From: Stenotrophomonas raiganjensis (SeqCode)
GTDB taxonomy: Bacteria; Pseudomonadota; Gammaproteobacteria; Xanthomonadales; Xanthomonadaceae
Direction: 5' to 3'
Assembly: GCF_030658505.1 (NCBI RefSeq)
Contig: NZ_JAUTXR010000184.1
Location: 62,001-126,000 of the forward strand
Length of the DNA stretch: 64,000 nt
Shown here: one piece after another, positions 9,976 through 20,700 of the stretch
Numbering within the stretch: the first letter of the stretch is position 1
How the letters are laid out: each line of letters starts with the position of its first letter
Program-made: the position numbers and the translations under genes
Notes under the pieces: model-generated
The model's input: only the letters and a program-made list of their open reading frames with translations
Database searches by the model: none
Told to the model about the DNA's origin: nothing

Positions 9976-11319
9976 TCAGCGCCGGACGGTACCGCGGTGG
10001 AAGTTGACCCGGAAGCTGGCACCACCGCCCGCAGCCTCGCCAACGCTGACCGAGCCGCCGTGGTGCTGCACGATCTCCTTCACCAGATGCAGGCCCAGGC
10101 CGCTGCCACTGCCTGCCGCGCGCAACCGATGGAATGGCTCGAAGATCGCCTCGCGGTCACCGACCGGAATACCGGCGCCCTGATCGCTGACTTCCAGCAG
10201 GCCGCGCGCATCCAGGCGCACGCAGATCGTGCCGCGCCCGCCTCCGTGGACGATGGCGTTGTGCACCAGATTGGCGATCACCCGCCCCAGTGCCAGGTTG
10301 TCGCCATGGATCCACACTGGCGCCTCCGGCGCATCCACATCGAAGCCATACCCCGCGCCCACCACCAGCGGAGCCAGATCGGCGGCCGCTTCGCGCACCA
10401 GCAACGCCAGGTCCAGCCGCTGCAGTGCGCCGACATTGCGGTCGAGCCGCTGCAGGTCCAACAGATGCTCGGCAACGTTGCCCAGCCGCGCAACGTCGGT
10501 CAGCAGCTGCGACTTGAGTTCACCCTGCGGCAGCTGCGACAGGCGCGCCTGCACCACCGCGATCGGCACGCGCAGTTCGTGCGCGGCATCGGCCAGGAAC
10601 TTGTCACGCGCCGCATACCCCTGCTGCACCTTGTCGATCGCGTCGTTGAAGGCTTCCACCAGTGGCGCGACCTCGGTCGATACCAGCTGCGCGTCAAGCC
10701 GCGCCCCCGGCTGGCCGATGTCCAGTTCCTTGGCCTGTTGTGCAGAGCGGCGCACGCCGCGCATCGCACGGTGGATCACGGTCGGCATCACCAGCAGCGT
10801 GATCACGATCAGCGGCAGGAAGAACCACAGGCCGATCAGGCGCAACACCATCAGCGCGCCGTCCAGCAAGCCGCCCTTCGGCGCGCCCCCGACCATCACC
10901 GTGATGCGGCGGCCCTGCTCATTGCGGATCATCACCCGCGCCACGTCCAGGTACGGCGGCACCAGCGAACCGAGTTCGGTGGCCCCCAGTGTCGGCAACC
11001 GTGCCAGCAGCGGCGCGTGGATCGCCGGGATGGTGCCGCGTTCCAGCCACATGCCCTTGTCGTCGACCGCTGCGAACCAGAGATTCCCGCCTGCGCTGGC
11101 ATCGAGTTTCTCCCAGCGCGCCTGGTCCAGCACCAGCCGGCCTCCTTCACTGTGCACGGCCTTGGCCACCGCCTCGGCCGTGAACATGTCCATGCCCCAG
11201 GAGTCCTTGTCACCCCAGGTCAGGATCAGCGCGACCACCGCGAACAGCACGGTGAACGCCTGCGCAAGGAACAGGCGCCAGGCCAGGCCCAGGGTGATGG
11301 AACGGATCGGGCGTGCCAT
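9976..11319 (-). CDS. Two-component sensor histidine kinase
   Basis: A 447-residue membrane sensor kinase. Membrane helices lie at about residues 12-35 and 154-178 and bound a periplasmic sensor domain of roughly 120 residues. A HAMP linker and the dimerisation H-box follow, with phospho-accepting His247 in DAAHELRVP. The N-box is ANLVHNAIVHGG, and the G boxes are SDQGAGIP and GSGLGLHLVKEI. The gene starts one base after the response regulator stop, so the two are an operon (regulator first). The neighbouring mipA-like gene is a likely target. The signal is not inferable from sequence. Confidence 0.95.
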   Translation of the reverse strand: MARPIRSITLGLAWRLFLAQAFTVLFAVVALILTWGDKDSWGMDMFTAEAVAKAVHSEGGRLVLDQARWEKLDASAGGNLWFAAVDDKGMWLERGTIPAIHAPLLARLPTLGATELGSLVPPYLDVARVMIRNEQGRRITVMVGGAPKGGLLDGALMVLRLIGLWFFLPLIVITLLVMPTVIHRAMRGVRRSAQQAKELDIGQPGARLDAQLVSTEVAPLVEAFNDAIDKVQQGYAARDKFLADAAHELRVPIAVVQARLSQLPQGELKSQLLTDVARLGNVAEHLLDLQRLDRNVGALQRLDLALLVREAAADLAPLVVGAGYGFDVDAPEAPVWIHGDNLALGRVIANLVHNAIVHGGGRGTICVRLDARGLLEVSDQGAGIPVGDREAIFEPFHRLRAAGSGSGLGLHLVKEIVQHHGGSVSVGEAAGGGASFRVNFHRGTVRR

Positions 11320-11320
11320 C

Positions 11321-11992
11321 TCAGGCCTCCGCCAGCAGGTAGCCGACGCCGCGGATCACATGGATCTCCACGCCGGCCCCGGCCTGTTGCAGCGCCTTGC
11401 GCAGCTTGGAGATGTGCGCGTCCAGTGCATTCGACTGGATCTCATCATCGAAGCCGTACACCGCCGCCTCCAATGCACTGCGGGTGACCGTGCGGCCCTG
11501 CCGCATCGCCAGCGCCTGCAGTACCAGCACCTGCCGCCGTGGCAGCGCCAGCGGCTGGCCATCGACCTGCGCCTGCAGCGATTCGAAATCGAATTCCAGC
11601 TGCCCCAGGTGCAGGCGCGGCGTCACCATCGCAGAAGGCCGCCGCGAGACCGCGCGGATGCGTGCCATCAGTTCCTCGATCGCCACCGGCTTGACCAGGT
11701 AGTCATCGGCGCCAACATCGAGACCCTCGACCTTGTCCGACAGCGTGCCCTTGGCCGTCAGCATGATCACCGCCAGGTTCGGACGCAGCGCCCGTGCAGT
11801 GGCGACGAAGCCGGCACCGTCACCATCGGGCAACTGGCGATCAAGCAGCATCAACTGGTGCACCGGCTCACGCAGCGCGATCGCCGCCGCGGCCAGGCTG
11901 CCGACCACGTCGGCGACCACGCCCTGCCGCTCCAGGCCCGATTGCAGGGCACGGGACAGATCGGGATCGTCTTCGACCAGGAGGATGCGCAT
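11321..11992 (-). CDS. OmpR/PhoB-family response regulator
   Basis: A 223-residue response regulator with an N-terminal receiver domain (acid pocket D8/D9, phospho-acceptor D51 in LLLDRQLPDGDG, T78, K100 in DYLVKP) and a C-terminal winged-helix DNA-binding domain. The recognition region includes SALEAAVYGFDDEIQSN and the ending RGVGYLLAEA. It is most like the QseB/PmrA group. It is transcribed away from the mipA-like gene, with a 145-bp shared upstream region that holds an 11-bp-period direct repeat, the usual layout of a site for this regulator family. Confidence 0.95.
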   Translation of the reverse strand: MRILLVEDDPDLSRALQSGLERQGVVADVVGSLAAAAIALREPVHQLMLLDRQLPDGDGAGFVATARALRPNLAVIMLTAKGTLSDKVEGLDVGADDYLVKPVAIEELMARIRAVSRRPSAMVTPRLHLGQLEFDFESLQAQVDGQPLALPRRQVLVLQALAMRQGRTVTRSALEAAVYGFDDEIQSNALDAHISKLRKALQQAGAGVEIHVIRGVGYLLAEA

Positions 11993-12075
11993 CAGGGGCT
12001 CGGCTGCCGTAAACGGTGCCGATCATAGTGCCTGGCGCCGGCTTTGGGCGCCTTCGCGTGCCGATTGCGCAGGCG

Positions 12076-12093
12076 CAATGTTCTGACAATGTT
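12076..12093 (+). promoter_or_regulatory. Candidate response-regulator box, direct repeat CAATGTT-N4-CAATGTT
   Basis: Two identical heptamers CAATGTT at 12076-12082 and 12087-12093 are spaced by exactly 11 bp. OmpR-family dimers typically bind such tandem half-sites on one face of the helix. The repeat sits 45 bp before the mipA-like ATG and 84 bp before the regulator ATG in the divergent promoter region. Binding is an inference. Confidence 0.5.
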
Positions 12094-12137
12094 GAACCCA
12101 CACCATGCACAACCATCCCCCGCAAAACGGTTGATCG

Positions 12138-12905
12138 ATGCCGTCGCTGTCTCCGACCCTGCTGCGCCCGCTGTTGTTCTCCGCTGCGCTTGGCCTTCCG
12201 TTGATCGCCCACGCCGCCGACCGCAACCCGGGTGTGCAGGCCGGTATCAGTGCCGGCGCGACCTCGGGCGCGTACGCCCACTACGACGTCAAGCCGCTGG
12301 TCGTACCGTCCATCGCCTGGCAGGGCGAGCGCTTCTTCGCCAGCCCGGGCTCGCTGGGCATGTACCTGTACAAGGACCAGGGACTGCGCCTGTCGGCGGC
12401 GGTCACGCCCTACACGCTGCGATTCAAGACCGACGACGTGAACGATCCTCAGCTGCGTCGCCTGCATAGCCGGCAGATGTCAGCCATGGCCGGCGTCAAC
12501 GGCGAATACAGCGCCGACTGGGGCATCGTCGAGGCCAGCGTGATGCGTGAAGTCACCGGGCACGGAGGGGGCATGGAGTCACGCCTGCACTACAGCTATC
12601 CGATCCAGGCCGGTCGCTTCACCTGGGTGCCCAAGGTCGGCGTGGTGCACTCCAGTGCGCGCCTGCTGGACTACTACTACGGCATCACCGGCGAAGAGGC
12701 GCTGCGCTCGGGACTTGCCGCTTACACCCCGGGCAGCGCGACATCGCCGAGCCTGCAGATCGCGGTCAGTACGCCCCTGGGTACGAAATGGCGCGCGACC
12801 GGCGTCGTCGCCAACCAGTGGTTCGGCAATGCAGTAAAGGACAGCCCGATGGCCCGCCGCAGCACGCAGGCGTCGGCCTTCGTTTCCCTGATGCGCTCGT
12901 TCTGA
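12138..12905 (+). CDS. MipA/OmpV-family outer membrane protein
   Basis: A 255-residue protein with a signal peptide (about residues 1-26, ending AHAAD) and alternating hydrophobic/polar strands ending in a terminal phenylalanine (SLMRSF), as expected for an outer membrane beta-barrel. The segment YYYGITGEEALRSGLAAYTPG matches the conserved middle of the MipA/OmpV family. Family members act as scaffolds for murein enzymes or are induced by antibiotics and osmotic change. It is divergent from a two-component system, a pairing often seen for this family, which suggests that system controls it. Confidence 0.85.
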   Translation: MPSLSPTLLRPLLFSAALGLPLIAHAADRNPGVQAGISAGATSGAYAHYDVKPLVVPSIAWQGERFFASPGSLGMYLYKDQGLRLSAAVTPYTLRFKTDDVNDPQLRRLHSRQMSAMAGVNGEYSADWGIVEASVMREVTGHGGGMESRLHYSYPIQAGRFTWVPKVGVVHSSARLLDYYYGITGEEALRSGLAAYTPGSATSPSLQIAVSTPLGTKWRATGVVANQWFGNAVKDSPMARRSTQASAFVSLMRSF

Positions 12906-12937
12906 GCGAGCGCCCGTTACGGACAAGGACACCCCAC

Positions 12938-13222
12938 ATGGCCTCCGTCTCCCCCACTCCCGAAGCCCACGCGATCCTGCGCGCGCCCGACCTGGACAGC
13001 GCCGAACGTGCCTACCTGGGCTTGATGCCGGACCTGGAACACGTCAATGCACTGGCGCGACGCGCCCTGGGGCTTTCGCGCGTCGCCGACGCGGCACGGG
13101 GCTATGCATTGTCGATGACGCTGGTCGGGCTGCGCCTGCAGGAACTTGAAATGGGCGAGGCGACCGCGAAGGAGCATCGCCAGGCAACATTGCGCAGCCT
13201 GCGCCAGGCCTTCAGCGCCTGA
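12938..13222 (+). CDS. Small protein of unknown function
   Basis: A 94-residue soluble, alanine- and leucine-rich protein. The start at 12938 is favoured over longer alternatives because it lies after the mipA-like stop and has GGACAAGGA upstream. The sequence is predicted largely helical (SAERAYLGLM, VNALARRALGLSRVADAARG), with no signal peptide or cysteines. It follows the mipA-like gene by 32 bp and may be cotranscribed. I do not recognise the family. Confidence 0.6.
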   Translation: MASVSPTPEAHAILRAPDLDSAERAYLGLMPDLEHVNALARRALGLSRVADAARGYALSMTLVGLRLQELEMGEATAKEHRQATLRSLRQAFSA

Positions 13223-13268
13223 TCGCGGGCCATGCGGTGCGGTCGGCGCTGCAGGGCCGCGTGAAGCT

Positions 13269-13409
13269 TCAGCGGAACGTGGTCCAGGCCAGCACCGCCG
13301 CCAGCAGGGCCACCCAGACCACCGCTTTGAAGGTGCCTTCGAGCATGTTGCCGCCGAACAGCAGCTCCAGGAATGGATTGGGCCGGGAAACCGGGACGTG
13401 ATCGCTCAT
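13269..13409 (-). CDS. Small single-pass membrane protein (46 residues)
   Basis: A 46-residue ORF. Its N-terminal 25 residues are soluble and contain FLELLFGGN, and one hydrophobic helix follows (FKAVVWVALLAAVLAW) with an arginine at the C-terminus. A good ribosome binding site AAGGAG lies seven bases before the ATG. The codon usage is like that of the neighbours. It stands alone on the minus strand between two plus-strand genes. No family recognised, and its existence as a protein is an inference. Confidence 0.5.
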   Translation of the reverse strand: MSDHVPVSRPNPFLELLFGGNMLEGTFKAVVWVALLAAVLAWTTFR

Positions 13410-13591
13410 GTGGCAGCTCCTTGCAGTGGCGACGCGATTGCGCGGTAACCCCGAGTCTACGCCTGCACGGCCCTGATTCATCGCCCTCCGGCCGCCTTTG
13501 GCGGCGCAATTCCGGCCTTCGTCGCAGGCCGGCTGCGCCCGCCCGCGTGTCATGCCAGCCTGCGTGCACTTTCCCGCTGGAGCACCGTGCC

Positions 13592-13924
13592 ATGCCGATG
13601 CTTGCCCTGCTGCTGTTGTGCGCCGGCCTGTTCGGCCGCGATACCGACGCCGGGGATGCCTCCCTGCGCAGCCAGATCCTGCAGGCCGACGCTGGGCACG
13701 CAGCAGCATCGTCGATGCCGGATCGGAAAGTGGACCCGGCCACCCTGCAGCTGTACCGGCTGCGCCAGGATCGCGTACTGCGCGTGGGCAACCAGCCCCC
13801 ACAGGCCGACGCCCGGCAGCCGCACACCGGCCCAGCGCGCTTCGCACAGGTCTGGGAACGCGTGGATGGGCACTGGCGATTGCAGCGCATGATCAGCATC
13901 GACGACTGGGTGGCCCAGCACTGA
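13592..13924 (+). CDS. Short exported protein with an NTF2-like C-terminal half
   Basis: A 110-residue ORF with a probable N-terminal signal (MPMLALLLLCAGLFG). The C-terminal part FAQVWERVDGHWRLQRMISIDDW resembles the last strands of DUF4440/SnoaL-like NTF2-fold proteins. A full domain needs about 120 residues, and the first helices and strands appear shortened, so this may be a reduced or decayed member. The start could also be an upstream codon in the same frame. Confidence in expression is modest. Confidence 0.5.
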   Translation: MPMLALLLLCAGLFGRDTDAGDASLRSQILQADAGHAAASSMPDRKVDPATLQLYRLRQDRVLRVGNQPPQADARQPHTGPARFAQVWERVDGHWRLQRMISIDDWVAQH

Positions 13925-13952
13925 ACCGCCGTGGATGCCGGCCATCGCAAAC

Positions 13953-13979
13953 GAAAAAAGCCGGCCCAGGGCCGGCTTC
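13953..13979 (-). terminator. Rho-independent terminator of tRNA-Val copy 1
   Basis: A GC-rich hairpin AAGCCGGCCC-A-GGGCCGGCTT followed on the minus strand by a run of six T. It lies 42 bp downstream of the first tRNA-Val gene. Confidence 0.8.
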
Positions 13980-14020
13980 CATCGTGATCCACCGCTGCAC
14001 CGGCAATGCCGGGAGCCAGG

Positions 14021-14095
14021 TGGTGGGCGGTACAGGGTTCGAACCTGTGACCCCTACCATGTCAAGGTAGTGCTCTACCGCTGAGCTAACCGCCC
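14021..14095 (-). tRNA. tRNA-Val (anticodon GAC)
   Basis: Read on the minus strand this 75-base gene begins GGGCGGTTAGCTCAG and ends in an encoded CCA. The anticodon stem is CTACC/GGTAG with loop TTGACAT, giving anticodon GAC. The T-loop GGTTCGAACCC is canonical, and all four arms fold. It is one of two apparently identical copies here. Confidence 0.95.
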
Positions 14096-14133
14096 ATCTT
14101 GTTCTTGCCGCCCGAAAGCCGGCCTTGCTACGT

Positions 14134-14160
14134 AAAAACCCGGCGCCAGGGCCGGGCTTT
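14134..14160 (-). terminator. Rho-independent terminator of tRNA-Val copy 2
   Basis: The hairpin CCCGGC/GCCGGG with a short loop is followed by five T on the minus strand. It lies 34 bp after the second tRNA-Val gene and before the first, so the two tRNAs are probably separate transcripts. Confidence 0.65.
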
Positions 14161-14193
14161 GCAGTTCACGACAGCCCCGTTCCGGAGACTTCG

Positions 14194-14268
14194 TGGTGGG
14201 CGGTACAGGGTTCGAACCTGTGACCCCTACCATGTCAAGGTAGTGCTCTACCGCTGAGCTAACCGCCC
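14194..14268 (-). tRNA. tRNA-Val (anticodon GAC), second copy
   Basis: The same 75-base sequence as the copy at 14021-14095, with anticodon GAC, standard cloverleaf and encoded CCA. The two copies are 98 bp apart with different spacer sequences apart from a terminator-like hairpin each, consistent with an old tandem duplication. Confidence 0.95.
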
Positions 14269-14374
14269 GTTTTGCTTCTGCATTTCCGCGATTGCGTCGG
14301 TGCAGGCCGCGTATATTACGGATGCGGGCCGTGAAGCGCAACACTTTTGTGAAGATGGTGCTGCACCGCCGCGT

Positions 14375-16399
<2,025 letters not shown>

Positions 16400-16491
16400 G
16401 GTGGTGCCAGTTCCCGGGAATGATGAGTATACGGGGCATGGGGTGACGGCCCGCTGAGGGGTTCCCGGACCCTCCAGGCCGAGGACAACCG

Positions 16492-17079
16492 ATGCACGGA
16501 TTCCGCGACTGCGGGCAGCCTTGGAGACTCTCCCTGGACCCGCGCCACGCCGTGCCTTCCATCCACCCTGCGCCGCACTGCGGCCTCAGCGCCATCGAGC
16601 TTGTCGCGGTCCTGGCTGCGCTGGCAGTCCTGTGCACACTGGCACTGCCGCCCCTGGCACGGCAACTCGACCATTGGCACGCCGACATGGTCCGCATGCG
16701 CCTGGTATCGGTGTTCAACAGCGCACGCGCCACCGCGCTCACCCACCGCCGGCCTGTGACGGTCTGCCCCAGCCAGGACGGTATCGAGTGCAGCGACAAC
16801 TGGGCCCGTGGCTGGTTGATTGAAACCGAGCCTGCGCCATTCCCCGCTGAGTCGGCTTTGAGGCGTCACTTCCAGCCCGGCACGCAGGCCTCGGGGGTTC
16901 GCGTCGGCATCAGCAGCGGACGCCGCCGACTGCGCTTCCAGACCGACGGCCGCAGCGCAGGCAGCACGCTGACCGTCCAGATCTGCGCAGGCTCCCGCCT
17001 GCACGGTACTGTGGTGGTGAACAACATCGGCCGAACCCGCTCCACACGACAGCTGGCCCCCACTCCCTGCCCGCTCTGA
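16492..17079 (+). CDS. GspH/FimT-type pseudopilin, isolated
   Basis: A 195-residue protein with a type IV prepilin-like segment. The cleavage site would be G31 before LSAIELVAV, with the required glutamate at position +5, then a hydrophobic helix. The 30-residue leader is long, and LSAIE replaces the usual FTLIE. The C-terminal domain resembles GspH/FimT (IRFRLRF-like QTDGRSAGS strand; cysteine pair near C157 and the end). A ribosome site GAGG sits seven bases before the ATG. It lies on the strand opposite to the minor-pilin operon 6 kb away and may be a second FimT paralog. Confidence 0.75.
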   Translation: MHGFRDCGQPWRLSLDPRHAVPSIHPAPHCGLSAIELVAVLAALAVLCTLALPPLARQLDHWHADMVRMRLVSVFNSARATALTHRRPVTVCPSQDGIECSDNWARGWLIETEPAPFPAESALRRHFQPGTQASGVRVGISSGRRRLRFQTDGRSAGSTLTVQICAGSRLHGTVVVNNIGRTRSTRQLAPTPCPL

Positions 17080-17100
17080 GTGGCAGGCCGCTTGACGCAG

Positions 17101-17134
17101 AAAAGCAGAAGCCGCGATTTCTCGCGGCTTCTGC
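17101..17134 (-). terminator. Rho-independent terminator of tRNA-Asn
   Basis: A perfect 13-bp stem (GCAGAAGCCGCGA / TCGCGGCTTCTGC) with a GAAA tetraloop, followed by TTTT on the minus strand. It lies directly after the tRNA-Asn gene and 21 bp beyond the stop of the opposing pseudopilin gene. Confidence 0.9.
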
Positions 17135-17140
17135 AACATC

Positions 17141-17217
17141 TGGCGCCCGAAGTTGGACTCGAACCAACGACCCCCTGATTAACAGTCAAGTGCTCTAACC
17201 GGCTGAGCTATTCGGGC
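17141..17217 (-). tRNA. tRNA-Asn (anticodon GTT)
   Basis: On the minus strand the gene starts GCCCGAATAGCTCAG, has anticodon arm CTTGA-CTGTTAA-TCAGG with anticodon GTT, T-arm GTTGGTTCGAGTCCAAC, and ends with encoded GCCA. The cloverleaf is complete. Confidence 0.96.
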
Positions 17218-17273
17218 GGGGAGGCGCATTCTAGATGCTCATTCCAGATGTTGCAAGCCTTCTCCCGATTTCC

Positions 17274-17717
17274 CTACCAGCAAGTCTGGCTGGAGGTGTT
17301 CGCCGGCGTCTTCACGCCGGCCTGGTTGATGCTCAACGTCCCGCAGCTGTCCTTGGCCTGCCCGCCCTGCGGCACGGCAGTGATGGTGAATGTCGAGGCC
17401 TTTGGATCAATGGTCACTTCATACCAGATCGATGACCCGCCCTCACGCGGCGAGTTGATCTTGGTTGAGCCGGTCTCGCTGAAGGTGAACGAGGCGTAGC
17501 TGTTGTTCTGCGTGTGGTGGCGCTCGGCGCGCTGCGCGTACTCGACCATTTCCGCCTTGACCGCAGCCCGATGCGACTTGCGCACGTGTTCGGAATAGCT
17601 GGGATAGGCAATGGCCGCCAGGACCGCGATGACCGCAACCACCGCCATCAACTCGATCAGCGTGAAGCCCACCTGCGTGGATCGACCAGCGGGACGCGAA
17701 ACGGATTGCCTGCTCAC
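17274..17717 (-). CDS. pilE: PilE-type type IV pilin-like protein
   Basis: A 147-residue type IV pilin-like protein. The start is taken as GTG at 17717 because it overlaps the pilY1 stop as GTGA and has GGAG nine bases upstream; longer frames would run into pilY1. The prepilin site is G before FTLIELMAVVAVIAVLAAIA, with Glu at +5 and a hydrophobic N-terminal helix. The C-terminal cysteines (DSCGTLS and SSQTCW) can form the D-loop disulfide. As last gene of the minor-pilin operon it is likely a minor pilin needed to prime pilus assembly. Confidence 0.9.
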   Translation of the reverse strand: MSRQSVSRPAGRSTQVGFTLIELMAVVAVIAVLAAIAYPSYSEHVRKSHRAAVKAEMVEYAQRAERHHTQNNSYASFTFSETGSTKINSPREGGSSIWYEVTIDPKASTFTITAVPQGGQAKDSCGTLSINQAGVKTPANTSSQTCW

Positions 17718-20700
17718 TGGATCTGTCTCCACGATTGGCGGCCACAAGGATAGGGAAGGTAGACAGCCTGCTCGCCATTCTTCAGGAACGACACGCATGC
17801 AGGCACCGGTGGCGTCGGCGGCCCGCCACCCGGCTCCAGTTCGGGCGGCGCCTGCCTTGGCAGCGCGCCCGGTTTGACATCGCGCACCGGCCCACCACTG
17901 GTACCGGTCGTCACCGTTTTCAGCGCAGCAACACCGGCGCCGATCGCCGTGCCATCGGGCGTGCCGATCCGGGCGCGGCCGAACGCACCGCCACCACTCA
18001 ACGCTTCCAGGCCGAACAACCAGTTGGTTCCCGACGAAGAGCAGCCTGATCCACCCGGCGTCGGCAGGTACGTCGGCATGAACACAATGCCATCAGACAA
18101 TGAGGGGTTGCCCACGAAGCGCTCACCCTCGGGCAGGTCCACATACCAGCCCAGGCTGCCATTGGGCGGCGTACTGCGAATCAGCGTGCGCTGGTCACCA
18201 TTGGTCACCACCCGGCCACCGGTCAGGTTGGCGCTGGTCAACGTCGCCGACACCGCGCCATTGGCCAGATCATTGACCGCATACAGGCTCTGCACCGATG
18301 TATCGGCCTGGTCACCAATGAAGGAGAAGCTGCCACTGCCGAAGAACAGCATGACACCGCCATTGGCGCCGCTGCCTGCGGTGATACCACCGGTAATCGG
18401 CTGCCGCAGGGTGCGGTTGTTGTCGGTGTAGGTGCGGGTGGTGAACACGGGAGTGCCTACCGTCTTCGCACTGCTGCGCAGATCGAACTTCCACACGGCA
18501 CCCTTCTGGTCGGTGCCGTACACCGTGTCCGTATAGCCATCGCGACGGCGCTCGTCCTGCTTGTCGCCCCCCCAGCGGTCGATGGCCACGATACTGCCCA
18601 GACCATTGTTGCCATCAGGCGCGCCCGACGTCTCAACCGCCTCGATCATGGTGATGTTCGGCGTTCCCGTACCAATATCGACCACGAACAGCACAGCCTT
18701 CTGGCTGCTGCTGTTGTAGCCATTGCCGAAGATCGCCTTCCAGGTGGGTACACCGTTGGCACCCAGCACTGGCACGATCACCGGCTTGCCCAGCACGTGC
18801 CCGATGTTGTTGCGCACGTTGGCCGGCAGGCTGTTGTCCAGGTCGCTGATTTCCCAGAGCTTGCTGGCCGTACTGAAAGTGCTGCCCGCAGTAACGTCCA
18901 ACGCGAAGATACTGCGTCCACCTGCACCCGAGGCCCCTACCAGCGTGGTGTGCCAATTGCCGCCATAGTAGGTGTCGCCCACGCTGACCTGACCATCAAC
19001 ATAGTAGCGGTGATCGAACTTCTGGTCGTTGAGATCGGCAGCGTTGTAGGGGAACAGCAGGTTGCCCATGTGCCCCAACGCAGTCGCCGGAATGTAGCCG
19101 AAGGTCTCGGCGCCACCGTTGCCGGTAACGGCGCCCTTCGCATTCATGCCACCGTCGAAGGCATGCAGCATGCCGTCATTGGCCCCGACATAGACCATGT
19201 AGCGCGCCAGCTCTGCCTTGGTGGCGAGGTAGGCACTGTAGGTGGTGCCCAGGTTGCCCGGCAGGCGCCGATAGCCATAGTCGTCCGACGGTGCGCTGAC
19301 AACGGGACTGGATGTGACGATATCGCCCAGGCGGGTGGTTCGATCACGCAGCTTGCCACCACTGCGCTTTTCCCCAGCAGTGTCGCCCAGCAGATACTTC
19401 ACCGCGGAATCCGCCGTTGCACCCAGCTTCTCCAGCTCGGCCTGGCTGCAGCGCGACATGCCCGGATAGAGCTCTGTCGACTTGGTGCAGAGGTCGGCCA
19501 GTGAAACGTTGGAACCGTTGAAACGACTGGTGGTGCCGCTCTTGGTGAAATAGACGTTGCGCATTTCGGCGGTCGGAAGCTGCGCACTGGCCTCCCAGAT
19601 CGGCGTATAGACCACTGCGCGGGTCTTGGGGTCCACCGAAATCTTGCTGGCCGTCAGGCGGCTGAACCAGTCCGTTCCTTCGTTGGCGATCTCATAGGTC
19701 GGCTCCACCGACACCGAACCGGCACCGATGCGTGCGCCACTGGCCCCGGTACCGCCGGAAGGAGACGAACCGCTGGTCACTGCCGACAGCACGCGACGCA
19801 TCGCCGTGGTGATCTCAGCCGGCGTGCGGGCGTTGATGTACTCGCCACGGGTATTCACGGCGGCATGCCAGATATCGTCGACCGTACTGCGGTCATTGTC
19901 TGCCGAGGCGGGCCACCTGGAGTAGATCGTGGAGTCGGTGAATGGATCCTGGTCCAGGTCTGGGTTGAACAGCGTGCCCCGGGCTCCCAGCGTCACACCG
20001 TAGAAATTCAGGTGCAGGTTGGTCTGGCAGTCCAGCCGCTTGTCGGGATTGCCGGCCTTGCAGGCCTGCACCACAGGCACCTGGCCTGCCTGCAGGTCCG
20101 GGCGCACCGGCGGCTTGCCATTCTGATCGACATAATACCGGCTGACGATATCCGCCATGGTGTTGGAGTTGGAGTCGCTGAAGGGGATGCCCATTCCGCC
20201 ATCCGCGTTCTTGGCGGAGGTCGGGCCTCCCCCGTTGCTGAAGCCGTCGGTGAACAGCATCACCGCATTCTTCTGGCAGGCCAGCTTCACCGGCGCGTCT
20301 TTGTCGATACGAGTGAACTGAAGTGCAGCGGCGTCAACGGCCCAGCGGTTGGGGGTACCGCCATTGGCCGTGAGCCCAATCATGTCCGAATACAGGGCAA
20401 GCTTGGCATCGGGCTGCGCCAGGTCACGCATCTTCAGCGGCTTGTCGGCACTGTTGTAACTGGTGTATTCACCGATACGGAAGTAACCCACGCGAAGATT
20501 GTTGACGTCGGCCAGGGACCGCGTCATGCCGGCGATCATCGCGCGGTTGCGGTTTCCATAATAGGAGTACCAGTTCGCGAAATTCTGCAGCGCTGCAGTA
20601 TCGCCAGGCTTGATCGTGTATTTCCAAAGCGCACAGCCGCTGCCACAGGCATTGTTGACCTTTGTGCGGGCTACCCCGGAATAGGCATCGGCCACGCCTT

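Noticed and set aside
12788..13222. 144-residue version of the small protein after mipA
   Set aside because: The extra N-terminus lies within the mipA-like coding region; a start with a ribosome site exists at 12938.
14021..14268. Integrated element at the tRNA-Val genes
   Set aside because: There is no integrase, no atypical base composition and no tRNA fragment repeat near them.
16400..16491. LexA (SOS) box upstream of uvrB
   Set aside because: I found no clear match to either the E. coli or xanthomonad LexA consensus in the gap.
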